From positions 3,594,001 through 3,658,000 of the forward strand of contig NZ_CP049905.1 in NCBI RefSeq assembly GCF_011305535.1: DNA of 64,000 nucleotides. The letters are read 5' to 3'. The DNA comes from Diaphorobacter sp. HDW4B (GTDB lineage Bacteria; Pseudomonadota; Gammaproteobacteria; Burkholderiales; Burkholderiaceae_C). Below the pieces are notes generated by a model. That model had not been told where the DNA came from. It made no database searches and worked only from the letters and a program-made list of their open reading frames with translations. The position numbers were made by a program, and so were the translations under genes. Shown in pieces: positions 1 to 7,608 of this stretch (its first letter is position 1; every line of letters starts with the position of its first letter).

Positions 1-173
1 GTGGGGCACGCCGTCATGCAGGGCGCGTCGTAGCAGTAGTAGCAGCGCTCGGCTTCGATCAGCGCTTGCGGCTTGGTGAGCGGGGCGTGCGAGTCGCTGA
101 AATTCACAGCGTACTCCACAAGGTTCAGGCGTGCGGCGTGCACTCCACACGCGCGGTTGGCGGTCGATTCCAT
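1..173 (-). CDS. preT: PreT-like NAD-dependent dihydropyrimidine dehydrogenase subunit, N-terminus only (runs off left edge)
   Basis: Only the first 57 residues are in the window. Read on the minus strand from ATG at 173, the protein begins MESTANRACGVHAARL and carries a cysteine-rich stretch CYYCYDAPCMTACP near residues 44-57, typical of the N-terminal Fe-S domain shared by PreT, dihydropyrimidine dehydrogenase and the GltD small subunit. In PreTA-type enzymes this subunit passes electrons from NADH to the pyrimidine-reducing subunit. A strong ribosome site (AGAGGAG) lies about 7 bases upstream of the ATG. The divergent neighbour is a RutR-like regulator, which supports a role in pyrimidine catabolism. 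The family call rests on a short fragment, so a related Fe-S oxidoreductase is possible. Confidence 0.72.
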   Translation of the reverse strand, partial: MESTANRACGVHAARLNLVEYAVNFSDSHAPLTKPQALIEAERCYYCYDAPCMTACP

Positions 174-533
174 CGTGGCTCCTCTTTATTTTGTGGGGCG
201 GGTCAGAACAAGCGGGAAAGCGTGGCGGCGGCAAGGCGTGCGTGCTGCTGCATGGCAGAGGCGCGCTTGTGCCGCGTATGTGGCGTGTGAAAGCCAATGG
301 GTTGAGCCGGTCGCAGCAAGGGCGACGGAATCGGATGCGCAAAGTCTCGAGGTGTCATCGCGGGCCTCTTCATGTTGCAGCAGGTCTTTGGTGCCTGCAT
401 GGGTGGCTGAAACGAATCGCGGTGCTTTCATCGTTGAGGCGATGGTGCGAACGCGTTTCGCTGTGGCTGAGGTAATAATTTACTTAGTGGTAAAAAATTA
501 CCAATCAGTAAAAACCCACGGTATGCAAACCCC
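174..533. other. divergent intergenic region, preT / tetR
   Basis: About 360 bases between two divergent genes. Short open frames exist here but none has a convincing start or recognisable product. The end next to the regulator is AT-rich (470-515) and carries a dyad-symmetric candidate operator. I see no RNA gene. Confidence 0.5.
488..503. promoter_or_regulatory. candidate TetR-family operator
   Basis: A perfect inverted repeat TGGTAA-AAAA-TTACCA sits 31 bases before the regulator start, in the AT-rich end of the divergent intergenic region. A second partly overlapping dyad (TTTAC...GTAAA) surrounds it. TetR-family regulators usually bind such palindromes between themselves and the divergent target gene. 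The assignment is by position and symmetry only. Confidence 0.4.
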
Positions 534-1361
534 ATGCCTGAAATTGCCGCACTGCCGCATCACAATGGAGGCATGAAAGACGTGCCACCAGTTTCCATTT
601 CCGATGCCCACAAACCCGTATCTGCTGCCTCCGTCCGCTCCACAACGGTGCGCAACAAGCACAAGGATGAAGCAGTGAGCGCCCCCCGAGATGGAACAGC
701 GCCTGCCGCAACGCCAACCACCACACCTGTGACCGGAACGCGCGCGCCGACCGCATCGCGCCTGCGCAAGGAACAGGCGATCTTGAAAGAGGCGGAAAAC
801 CAGTTCGCCGTTTTCGGATTCGAAGGTGCGTCTCTCGAGAACATCGCCAACGCCGTGGGCATCAGCCGGCACAACCTGCTTTACTACTTTCCCAGCAAGG
901 ACGTGCTCTATCGCCGCGTGCTCGACGACGTGGTTTTTGGCTGGCTGGCGGGCATGGAGGACGTGTGGCGCGAACAGACCGACCCGGTCAAGGCGCTGCG
1001 TTCGTACATCCACGGCAAGCTGCGCTCGTCTTTCGAACGCCCGAATGCGGCCAAGATCTTCGCGAAGGAAGTGATCGCCGGAGCCCCGCGTTATGCCGAC
1101 GTGATCGCTTCGTCCGTGAAGCCCGTGCTCGACCAGGAAGTGCAGGCCTTCGAGCGCTGGGCCCAGCACGGTCTGGTGGCCCGAATGGACTTCACCCACC
1201 TCATGTTCGTGATCTGGACCGTTACCCAAGCCTATGCAGAACACCAGGCACAGTTTGCGATTCTGCTGGGCAAGCCTGCGCTGGACGAGACCGACTTCGA
1301 ACGTGCGGAGGAAGTGATCACGCGGTTGGTGTTGAGTGGGTTGGGGCAGAAGGTGGATTAG
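534..1361 (+). CDS. TetR/AcrR family regulator, RutR-like
   Basis: Protein of 275 residues. Residues 1 to about 65 are a Thr/Pro/Ala-rich tail not usual for the family. From about residue 70 comes a TetR helix-turn-helix (FGFEGASLENIANAVGIS, then LLYYFPSKDVLYRRVL). The C-terminal part (IFAKEVIAGAPRYAD, MFVIWTVTQAYAEHQAQF) matches the ligand domain of RutR, the uracil-responsive regulator of pyrimidine use. It diverges from a preT-like gene, so it probably senses a pyrimidine and controls that operon. The start is uncertain: Met14 at 573 is an alternative, but its GGAGG is only one base from the ATG, and the first ATG has no clear ribosome site. Confidence 0.85.
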   Translation: MPEIAALPHHNGGMKDVPPVSISDAHKPVSAASVRSTTVRNKHKDEAVSAPRDGTAPAATPTTTPVTGTRAPTASRLRKEQAILKEAENQFAVFGFEGASLENIANAVGISRHNLLYYFPSKDVLYRRVLDDVVFGWLAGMEDVWREQTDPVKALRSYIHGKLRSSFERPNAAKIFAKEVIAGAPRYADVIASSVKPVLDQEVQAFERWAQHGLVARMDFTHLMFVIWTVTQAYAEHQAQFAILLGKPALDETDFERAEEVITRLVLSGLGQKVD

Positions 1362-1402
1362 GTTTTTTTGCCTGCCTGCTTGCCTGCTTGCTTGGTTCGA
1401 GG

Positions 1403-1630
1403 GTTGAGGCCGGGTTTCGCCCCGGCGGGCGAGTCACTTTTGCTTGCGCGCAAAAGTAACCAAAACGCGCTTTGAAGTCCTCCGGCAGAACTCGACTTCG
1501 CGCTTGCGCGCTCCGCTCGGACAACCGCCGGAAATCAGTTTGGAAGAGGTGGTTTCGGCACTTTGCTTCGCTCGTGCCGGTTCATCTCGCGATTTCGCGA
1601 GATGTTGGTGTGCGAGGTTTGTCTTGCTTG
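1403..1630. repeat. interspersed intergenic repeat, family A, copy 1
   Basis: Shares long near-identical blocks with 28843-29090: CCCCGGCGGGCGAGT, a hairpin built on ACTTTT...AAAAGT, CGGCAGAACTC, a block GGCACTTnGC..GCTCGTGC, and a final palindrome CATCTCGCGA-TT-TCGCGAGATG. In the other copy the last palindrome has the same 10-base arms but a CC loop, so the stem is conserved while the loop drifts. This suggests an RNA or protein-recognised structure rather than a coding sequence. Confidence 0.75.
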
Positions 1631-1715
1631 AAATTGCTTTTTCGCTGAGGCGGCGCAGACTGCCTGCGTGCGTCATGTTCTAGGTTCTTCGGATGGCGGC
1701 ATGCTGATTGCTGTC

Positions 1716-1733
1716 TATATCTGAACGGATATA
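1716..1733. promoter_or_regulatory. candidate HigA operator / promoter palindrome
   Basis: Perfect inverted repeat TATATC-TGAACG-GATATA ending 3 bases before the toxin ATG. A TATAAT hexamer (1730-1735) overlaps its right arm, with TTGCTG at 1708-1713 at 16-base spacing. Autorepression by the antitoxin at such a site is the normal arrangement for HigBA pairs. A start point set by this -10 would fall inside the annotated toxin, so the true promoter may differ. Confidence 0.4.
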
Positions 1734-1736
1734 ATC

Positions 1737-2087
1737 ATGACGCAAAAAAGAAGGCTTCTTCACTGGGAAGGTTCGTCGAAAAAAGACTTCAAGACCTTCC
1801 CGGTTGCAGTGCAGAAAGACATGGGTGTGGCGCTTTTCGTCGTGCAGTTGGGCGGCAGTCCCGGCATGGCGAAACCATGGAAAGGTCTGGGCAGTGGCGT
1901 GTTCGAGCTGTTCGAGGACCATCGTGGTGACACCTTTCGCGCCGTATACACGGTGCGGGTGGGCGATGTCATTCATGTTCTGCACGCATTCCAGAAGAAA
2001 TCCAAGTCCGGCATTTCCACACCGCGTCCTGATGTGGATCTGATCGAAAAGCGGCTCAAGGCCGTGCTTGCGCGGTATGCGCATTGA
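1737..2087 (+). CDS. HigB/Gp49-like toxin of a type II toxin-antitoxin pair
   Basis: A 116-residue protein of the phage Gp49-like/RelE-HigB family. Family features: a basic N-terminus ending in HWEGSSKKDFKTFP, the central KPWKGLGSGVFELFEDHRGDTFRAVY block, and the C-terminal VLHAFQKKSKSGI segment with PRPDVDLIEKRL. Family members are ribosome-dependent mRNA nucleases that slow translation when freed from antitoxin. The antitoxin gene starts right behind it, toxin first, which is the HigBA order. A palindrome just upstream may be the autoregulatory operator. No transposase or integrase flanks the pair. Confidence 0.85.
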   Translation: MTQKRRLLHWEGSSKKDFKTFPVAVQKDMGVALFVVQLGGSPGMAKPWKGLGSGVFELFEDHRGDTFRAVYTVRVGDVIHVLHAFQKKSKSGISTPRPDVDLIEKRLKAVLARYAH

Positions 2088-2100
2088 GAGGGAGAACGTG

Positions 2101-2421
2101 ATGACTCGACATTCCAATCCAGCGGGAACCAGCAATGTGTTGCTCGACCTCGGATTTGATGACGCAGAGGAGCTGAGCGCCAAGGCCGAGCTTGCACTCA
2201 AGCTCAATGAGGTGATCGACCAGCGAGAACTGAGTCAGATGGAAGTGGCCGCCATCACCGGCATGTCTCAGCCGAAGGTGTCGCAGGTGCGGCGCTACAA
2301 GCTGCAGAACATCTCTCTGGAGCGTTTGATGCAAGCCCTGGTGGCGCTGGACCAGCGTGTGGAGATCGTTGTCACACCGGCCACGCGCAAACACGTGGCA
2401 GGCATCACGGTTGCTGCTTGA
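2101..2421 (+). CDS. HigA-like XRE-family antitoxin
   Basis: A 106-residue protein with an XRE helix-turn-helix: LALKLNEVIDQRELSQMEVA, AITGMSQPKVSQVRR, and a trailing LMQALVALDQRVEIVV that resembles the HTH_37 group. The start at 2101 is chosen because GAGAGGGAG precedes it at good spacing; an ATG at 2068 in the same frame would overlap the toxin and lacks a site. It begins 13 bases after the toxin stop, so the two are co-transcribed. It should bind and neutralise the toxin and repress their promoter. Its stop codon directly abuts the stop of the convergent permease gene. Confidence 0.87.
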   Translation: MTRHSNPAGTSNVLLDLGFDDAEELSAKAELALKLNEVIDQRELSQMEVAAITGMSQPKVSQVRRYKLQNISLERLMQALVALDQRVEIVVTPATRKHVAGITVAA

Positions 2422-3816
2422 TCATTGGTTTGTGCGCCCGCTGCGCCACCAGTAAATCATCGCCAGCACGATCAACCAGGGCAGGCCGAACGCGAGCGTC
2501 AAGCGGAACTCTGGCGTGAACGCTGTGGTCAGCAGTACGGCGGCCATCAGCAGCGCGCCGAGTGAGGTGAGCCACGGGAATCCCCACATGCGAAAGCTCA
2601 CGCGGGGTGCGTTTTCGCGGTTGCGGCGCAGGCGGAAGGCGAGGTGGGTGACGAACACCATGAACCACGCGAACATCGCGCCGAACATGGCGATGGACAT
2701 CATCCACACGAACGATTCCTTGGGCCAGAACGCGTTGATGAACATGGCGACTGCAGCACCGAGGCTGGAGACCAGAATCGCCGCAGTCGGTACGCCGCGA
2801 GTGTTCGTCACGCCGAACATCTGCGGTGCTTGCTTGGCGCGCGCGAGGCTGAACATCATGCGCGAGGTGGTGTAGAGCTGGCTGTTCATGGCCGACAACG
2901 CGGCGACCAGCACGACGAAATTCAGCACACCTGCGGCCCATGGAATGCCGATCACTTCCATCACGCGCACGAACGGACTGGTCTGCTTGGCGGCTTCGGT
3001 CCATGGAACGATGGCCAGCATCAGCGCGAGCGTGAGCAGGTAGAACAGCACGAGGCGCAGCACGGTAGTCTTCATGGCGCGTTGCACGGCCTGCTCAGGG
3101 TGCTGCGCTTCGCCTGCTGCCACAGCGATGGCTTCCACGCCCAGATAGCTGAACATGGCGACGATCACTCCCAGCCACATGCCCCACACGCCCTTGGCCC
3201 AGAAACCGCCGCCGAGCTGGTAGTTTTCAATGCCGATGCCGGGAATGCGTGCGCCGAAAACGACGTAGGCACCGATCAGCACAAAGGCCACGATGGCGGC
3301 GACCTTGATGGCCGAGAACAGGTATTCGACCGCGCCGTAGACCTTCACGCTGCGCAGGTTCACGCCGATGAGGATCAGCGAAAAGATGGTGACCCAGATC
3401 CACTGCGGCACATCGGAAAACCAGTAGGCCATGTACATGCCGACGGCGGTCACCTCCATGCCCACCGCGAGCACCAGCGCGGCCCAGTAGGCGTAGCGCA
3501 CGACGAAGCCTGCGAGCGGGCCGAGGTAGAACTCGGCATAGGCACCGAACGATCCTGATGTGGAGTGCGCGACCGTCATCTCGCCCAGGCAGCCGATGAG
3601 CAGCAGGGCGATGAAGGCACCGATGGCGTAGCTCACCAGTACCGCTGGCCCCGCAAAGCCGATGGCGAATGCACTGCCCATGAACAGGCCCGTGCCGACC
3701 GCGCCGCCGATGGCGATCATCACCATTTGCGCGCTGGTGAGATGCTGCTGCAAGCCTTTTTCGCGTTGCTGAATGTCTTGAAACTGGGCCATGTGCCGAA
3801 GATGTCGGGTTGCCAA
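2422..3816 (-). CDS. APC-family amino acid permease
   Basis: A 464-residue integral membrane protein of the amino acid-polyamine-organocation superfamily, close in pattern to the ProY/GABA/aromatic permease group. The first membrane helix has IAIGGAVGTGLFMGSAFAIG, the signature of amino acid permeases, followed by SYAIGAFIALLLIGCLGEM. About twelve hydrophobic segments follow. The start shown is a TTG with GGAGG a few bases upstream; an internal ATG at 3792 (MAQFQDI) lacks such a site. The substrate cannot be told from sequence. An AraC regulator and a LysE-type exporter lie upstream on the same strand, suggesting an amino-acid transport cluster. Confidence 0.9.
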   Translation of the reverse strand: MATRHLRHMAQFQDIQQREKGLQQHLTSAQMVMIAIGGAVGTGLFMGSAFAIGFAGPAVLVSYAIGAFIALLLIGCLGEMTVAHSTSGSFGAYAEFYLGPLAGFVVRYAYWAALVLAVGMEVTAVGMYMAYWFSDVPQWIWVTIFSLILIGVNLRSVKVYGAVEYLFSAIKVAAIVAFVLIGAYVVFGARIPGIGIENYQLGGGFWAKGVWGMWLGVIVAMFSYLGVEAIAVAAGEAQHPEQAVQRAMKTTVLRLVLFYLLTLALMLAIVPWTEAAKQTSPFVRVMEVIGIPWAAGVLNFVVLVAALSAMNSQLYTTSRMMFSLARAKQAPQMFGVTNTRGVPTAAILVSSLGAAVAMFINAFWPKESFVWMMSIAMFGAMFAWFMVFVTHLAFRLRRNRENAPRVSFRMWGFPWLTSLGALLMAAVLLTTAFTPEFRLTLAFGLPWLIVLAMIYWWRSGRTNQ

Positions 3817-3846
3817 AACCCTCCATTTTCGGTGGTTTGGTGTTTT

Positions 3847-4662
3847 TCAGGCGGCTTGCATTTGAATGGCCGCAGTCTGCGCGTAGTTGCCCGGCGTGAG
3901 CGAGTGGTGGGCCTTGAAGCTGCGCTGCATGTGTGCCTGATCTGCAAAGCCCATGCGGTGCGCGGCGTCTGCCAGTGTGGATCCGTCTGCCAGCAGGCGG
4001 CGTGCGCCGTTGATGCGCAGATTCAGGCGGTAGGCACCAGGTGTCACGCCCGTGGCGGTTCTGAATTGGCGCACGAACTGCGACGCGCTCATGCCGAGTC
4101 GGGCTGCGATGGTGGCCAGTTGCGTGTCGGCGTCTGGCTCGCTGTGCATGATCTGCAGCGCGTGGCGAATTGCGGGGAAGTCTGCCGCTTCATGTTGTGC
4201 CACATTGCTTCCTTCGGCATGCTGATGGACAAAATCCAGCAAGAGGCGGTTGTGCTGCGCGATGTCCGCAGCATGGTGCAGTGGCTTGCACAACTGGTCC
4301 ACGATGGCGCTGGCTTGCGATGATGAAGATGACAGCGCGCGCTGTGTGAATGTCAGTGCCGCCGTGCCGGTCTGTGCATGCAGCCAGTCCGCGTTCACGA
4401 ACAGCATGCGGTAGGCCCAGTTGTGCGGCAACTCGGGATTGCAGGCATGCCAGCAGCCGGGCTCGATCAGCACGGCGCTGTGCTGCGCGACATCCTCGGG
4501 GCCATGTGCATGATGGAACGACGCTGTGCCGAGATCGACGATGCCGATGGAGTATTCGTCATGCGCATGCAGCCGAAAGCAGTGGGTGGACGGCCGGCTT
4601 ACGCGCAACTCCAACCACGGCGCAGCGGGGTGACGGTGGAATTCGTGAATTTGCGGCTTCAT
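3847..4662 (-). CDS. AraC family transcriptional regulator
   Basis: A 271-residue regulator with an N-terminal cupin-like AraC ligand domain (residues about 10-130; THCFRLHAHDEYSIG, EPGCWHACNP) and a C-terminal double helix-turn-helix (IAARLGMSASQFVRQFRTAT, then LADAAHRMGFADQAHMQRSF). This layout is typical of AraC regulators next to LysE-type exporters. It lies 24 bases downstream of the exporter gene on the same strand, so it probably responds to an amino acid or a toxic analogue and controls the exporter and perhaps the permease. Confidence 0.9.
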   Translation of the reverse strand: MKPQIHEFHRHPAAPWLELRVSRPSTHCFRLHAHDEYSIGIVDLGTASFHHAHGPEDVAQHSAVLIEPGCWHACNPELPHNWAYRMLFVNADWLHAQTGTAALTFTQRALSSSSSQASAIVDQLCKPLHHAADIAQHNRLLLDFVHQHAEGSNVAQHEAADFPAIRHALQIMHSEPDADTQLATIAARLGMSASQFVRQFRTATGVTPGAYRLNLRINGARRLLADGSTLADAAHRMGFADQAHMQRSFKAHHSLTPGNYAQTAAIQMQAA

Positions 4663-4686
4663 GGCGATGGGCTCATTGCAACGGGA

Positions 4687-5334
4687 TCATGCCAGTATCC
4701 CCGCGATGCTGCCGAGCAGGACCAGAGCGAGTGATCGATTGAACCAGCGCTGGCGAGTGGCGGTGCGCAACCAGCGTCTGAGCATGCGACCGAGCACGGC
4801 CCAGCAACCTACGCCGAGCATGCAGGCGATCAGCGACACCGCGCAGAACCACGCGAGCGCAGCGGGCAGCACCGATGAGGGTGCGTTGACGGTGATGGGC
4901 ACGACGAACAATCCCACGCCGGACAGCGCCACCAACCACGCTTTGGGGTTGAATGACTGGATTGCAGCGCCTTGCATGAAGGCTTGCAGCAGCCCTGTCT
5001 GCGCGATTTCAGCGCTTTCGTTTTCATTGTCGTGCGTGTCCGGTAGTTGATCAGCCACCGGAGCCTGGGCGATGCGCCAGGCCAACCAGGCCAGATAGGC
5101 CGCGCAGACCCATGACGCGGCAATGGCCACTGCGGGATCCTGCAGCAGCCATTGCCCCGACAGGCCCATGATCCACACGACCAGTGCGTAGCTGATGCTC
5201 GCGCCCAGCACGTAGAAAATGGCGCAAATGCGCCGCGATTGGCTGCCGTGGCGCATGGCGATCACGTTGACCGGGCCGGGCGTGATCGCGCCCGCCAACG
5301 CAAATCCAGCCATGGCGAAAAGAGAGGTGAGCAT
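4687..5334 (-). CDS. LysE/RhtB family amino acid exporter
   Basis: A 215-residue membrane protein. It begins MLTSLFAMAGFALAGAITPG; the AITPGPVNVIAMRHG segment after the first helix is the LysE/RhtB hallmark. It continues with about six hydrophobic segments, including a second conserved motif FNPKAWLVALSG. It likely exports an amino acid or homoserine-like compound. The start at 5334 fits the family N-terminus; longer in-frame reading upstream looks non-coding. The loop around residues 85-105 is acidic and longer than usual (DTHDNENESAEIAQ). Confidence 0.88.
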   Translation of the reverse strand: MLTSLFAMAGFALAGAITPGPVNVIAMRHGSQSRRICAIFYVLGASISYALVVWIMGLSGQWLLQDPAVAIAASWVCAAYLAWLAWRIAQAPVADQLPDTHDNENESAEIAQTGLLQAFMQGAAIQSFNPKAWLVALSGVGLFVVPITVNAPSSVLPAALAWFCAVSLIACMLGVGCWAVLGRMLRRWLRTATRQRWFNRSLALVLLGSIAGILA

Positions 5335-5774
5335 CGATTGTCGAGAGCGCTTTGAGGGAATGGAGTGGGCGCAGTCTGAACCGTGATGCGGTGCCTGTAT
5401 TGAACGCAATTGCGGGCTGCGCAGAGCGTTCGGGCCTTGAGCGGGTTCTCGGCAACCAAGCAACACTTCGGCGTGTCGGGTCATGGCCGCAAGACTTATC
5501 GGGGCAATCAGCGTATACTGTACGAACGCGTCACGCATCTGCTCACCCATTCTTGGCGCACGTACAACCCCAATAGGCCCCTTGGCTATTCCGGTTCATC
5601 CTTTTTGAAGACGCGGCTGTTGCCCTTGCTCTTCGTCGTTCGGTGAGTGTTTCCAAGTCCCTGCGGGCTTGTTTTTCCTCTGGTTCCCGACGGGTATCGC
5701 TTTCGATGCTTGCGGAACAGACCCTCCACACCACTTCTCGCGTTTCGCCGTTTGCGAAGGCGCGAGCACCGAAC
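5335..5774. other. intergenic region, lysE / small conserved gene
   Basis: About 440 bases between divergent genes. The open frames on both strands have no family resemblance, no good ribosome sites and overlapping opposite partners. I see no RNA gene, repeat or clear terminator. It presumably holds both promoters. Confidence 0.4.
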
Positions 5775-5993
5775 ATGTTCATCCCCAGCTTTGTCGAGCG
5801 AGTGGGCAGTTACCTCGTAACGCCCCTCGTCAAATCCAACGACAGTGGCCAGTTCCTGGCCTCTGTGTCCATACGTCGCGGCGCTTACGACCGCATTTTC
5901 CGTTTCGCGAGCAGCTTCCCGACCAGCGCACTTGCCATGCAGCATGCGCTTGTTGAAGGCCGAGGCATGGTGCTCGCCAACGAACTCAACTGA
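5775..5993 (+). CDS. small conserved hypothetical protein next to infA
   Basis: A predicted 72-residue protein starting [20 protein letters not shown]. The pattern YLVTPLVK...[18 protein letters not shown] is one I associate with a small uncharacterised family in Burkholderiales, but I cannot name it. An in-frame ATG at 5643 would give 116 residues; the shorter form is preferred because the upstream part is low-complexity and Ser/Arg-rich. It ends 52 bases before the infA start, so co-transcription is likely. No function is assigned. Confidence 0.6.
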   Translation: MFIPSFVERVGSYLVTPLVKSNDSGQFLASVSIRRGAYDRIFRFASSFPTSALAMQHALVEGRGMVLANELN

Positions 5994-6045
5994 ACCGAAT
6001 CGAACCGAGCGGCTGCTTGTGCTTGCCGCCAACCCAAGGAGAACT

Positions 6046-6312
6046 GTGTCCAAAGAAGAACTCATCGAAATGCAAGGCAAGGTCGACGAAGTGCTGCCCG
6101 ATGCGCGCTATCGCGTCACGCTTGAAAACGGCCATCAGCTCGTCGCCTACACCGGCGGAAAAATGCGCAAGCACCGTATCCGCATTCTCGCGGGCGACCG
6201 CGTCACGCTGGAGATGTCTCCCTATGATCTGACCAAGGGTCGCGTGACCTTCCGTCATATCGAGACCCGCTCGGGTGCGCCTGCCAAGACGCCGTTCCGC
6301 AAGCGTCATTGA
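6046..6312 (+). CDS. infA: translation initiation factor IF-1
   Basis: An 88-residue IF-1 with the single S1/OB fold: [39 protein letters not shown], and [19 protein letters not shown]-1 binds the ribosomal A site during initiation. The start is GTG at 6046, preceded by AAGGAG at good spacing. It carries a basic C-terminal extension of about 16 residues (ending KTPFRKRH) beyond the usual 71-72, as in the second infA copy of several Burkholderiales. Its location away from the ribosomal protein operons fits such an extra copy. Confidence 0.95.
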   Translation: MSKEELIEMQGKVDEVLPDARYRVTLENGHQLVAYTGGKMRKHRIRILAGDRVTLEMSPYDLTKGRVTFRHIETRSGAPAKTPFRKRH

Positions 6313-6399
6313 TCGCCTGCGTCGGCCCATTCATTCAACCCCCATTCAACCCCGTCGGATCAGCGATGCTGGTCCGTCATCACCATCTGGAAAATCCAA

Positions 6400-6711
6400 A
6401 TGAACAATCGTCTGTACGTCGGCAATCTCGCCTACTCTGCCACCAACGAAACGCTGATCCAGCAATTCAGCGAATTCGGTACCGTCTCCAGCGCCAAGCT
6501 GGTGATGGACCGCGAAACCGGCCGCTCCAAGGGCTTTGCCTTTGTGGAAATGGAAACCGAAGCTGACGCCCAAGCCGCCATCAACGCGCTGGACGGCAAG
6601 TCGGTCGACGGCCGCGCCATCAAGGTGAACGTTGCACGCCCACCAGAGCCACGCACTGGCGGCTTCGGCGGCGGCGGTGACCGCGGTGGTTATCGCAACA
6701 ACCGTTATTGA
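6400..6711 (+). CDS. RRM-domain RNA-binding protein
   Basis: A 103-residue protein with one RNA recognition motif: RNP2 LYVGNL at residues 5-10 and RNP1 KGFAFVEM at about 47-54, followed by a short Gly/Arg-rich tail (GGFGGGGDRGGYRNNRY). Such small glycine-tailed RRM proteins in beta-proteobacteria and cyanobacteria are often cold-induced and bind RNA non-specifically. It is followed by a strong hairpin terminator and sits behind infA; both genes suit a translation or cold-adaptation role. Confidence 0.92.
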   Translation: MNNRLYVGNLAYSATNETLIQQFSEFGTVSSAKLVMDRETGRSKGFAFVEMETEADAQAAINALDGKSVDGRAIKVNVARPPEPRTGGFGGGGDRGGYRNNRY

Positions 6712-6770
6712 TGTGACCTGAAGGCGACCATGCGCAACCGCGCATGGGGTGGCCTTGCACACAAAAAAAG

Positions 6771-6798
6771 ATGCGGCATCCGGTGCCGCATTTTTTTT
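6771..6798. terminator. bidirectional rho-independent terminator
   Basis: Hairpin ATGCGGCA-TCCGG-TGCCGCAT followed by eight T residues on the plus strand. An A-rich run just before it (ACAAAAAAAG) gives a T-tract for the minus strand. It separates the convergent RRM gene and isochorismatase-type gene. Confidence 0.9.
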
Positions 6799-6805
6799 GT
6801 CCGCT

Positions 6806-7438
6806 TTACTTTGGCGCCGTCAAAGTCGTGTAACTGCTGATCAGATTCCGGTAGTCCGGGATGTGATTGGAGAACAGCGCGCCCAGACCTTCGATGTCAT
6901 TGCGCCAGTCCCGGTGCAGTTCGCAGGCAGCGCCAAACCAGGTCATCAACTGCGCACCGGCCTGCTCCATGCGGCTCCATGCGGCCTGTTGGGTCATGCT
7001 GTTGAACGTACCGGAAGCATCGGCGATCACGAACACCTCGAAGCCTTCTTCCAGTGCAGACAGCACCGGGAACGCGACGCAGACCTCGGTCACCACACCG
7101 GCAACGATGAGCTGCTTTTTGCCGGTTGCCTTGACGGCCTTCACGAAGTCCTCGTTGTCCCAGGCATTGATCTGGCCGGGGCGCGCGATGTAGGGCGCGT
7201 CTGGAAACTTCTCTTTCAGCTCGGGTACCAGCGGACCATTGGGGCCGGTTTCAAAGCTGGTGGTGAGAATGGTCGGAAGCTTGAAGTACTCGGCCATGTC
7301 GGCCAACGCGAGCACATTGTTCTTGAACTTGTCGGGATCGATGTCGCGCACGAGCGAGAGCAGACCCGTCTGGTGATCCACCAGCAGCACGGCGGCATTG
7401 TTCTTGTCGAGGCGAACGTAGGGCTTGGATGAGCTCAT
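6806..7438 (-). CDS. isochorismatase-family hydrolase (YcaC-like)
   Basis: A 210-residue cysteine hydrolase. Early motif AAVLLVDHQTGLLSLVRDI supplies the catalytic Asp; the lysine lies in the central region around IARPGQINAW and NEDFVKAV; the nucleophile Cys is in VAGVVTEVCVAFPVLSA. These three define the isochorismatase/nicotinamidase fold, and the pattern is closest to YcaC-type proteins of unknown substrate. The start at 7438 is preferred over an in-frame ATG at 7450 because GGAG lies 5-6 bases upstream. A LysR regulator lies upstream on the same strand and probably controls it. Confidence 0.88.
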   Translation of the reverse strand: MSSSKPYVRLDKNNAAVLLVDHQTGLLSLVRDIDPDKFKNNVLALADMAEYFKLPTILTTSFETGPNGPLVPELKEKFPDAPYIARPGQINAWDNEDFVKAVKATGKKQLIVAGVVTEVCVAFPVLSALEEGFEVFVIADASGTFNSMTQQAAWSRMEQAGAQLMTWFGAACELHRDWRNDIEGLGALFSNHIPDYRNLISSYTTLTAPK

Positions 7439-7608
7439 GAAAATCTCCATATGGGTTGAGCAGGTGGACCTGCGGGACCTGTGCATCGCCATGAGGCGTT
7501 GCGTCTTGCACAGGACTATTGCAGGAGACTCCAACCCTTGGAAGATGGTGATTTCTGATCGCAGCGTTCCATGGGTGCACCGATGTGTGCCGCCTGTCCT
7601 CGCGTGCG

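Larger units (their letters stand above)
1362..1736. other. intergenic region holding interspersed repeat family A
   Basis: No gene is credible here. The stretch opens with a TGCC/TTGC-rich run (about 1371-1395), then holds a roughly 230-base interspersed repeat described separately, and ends with the promoter-proximal palindrome of the toxin-antitoxin pair. Short open reading frames on both strands are translations of the repeat. Confidence 0.6.
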
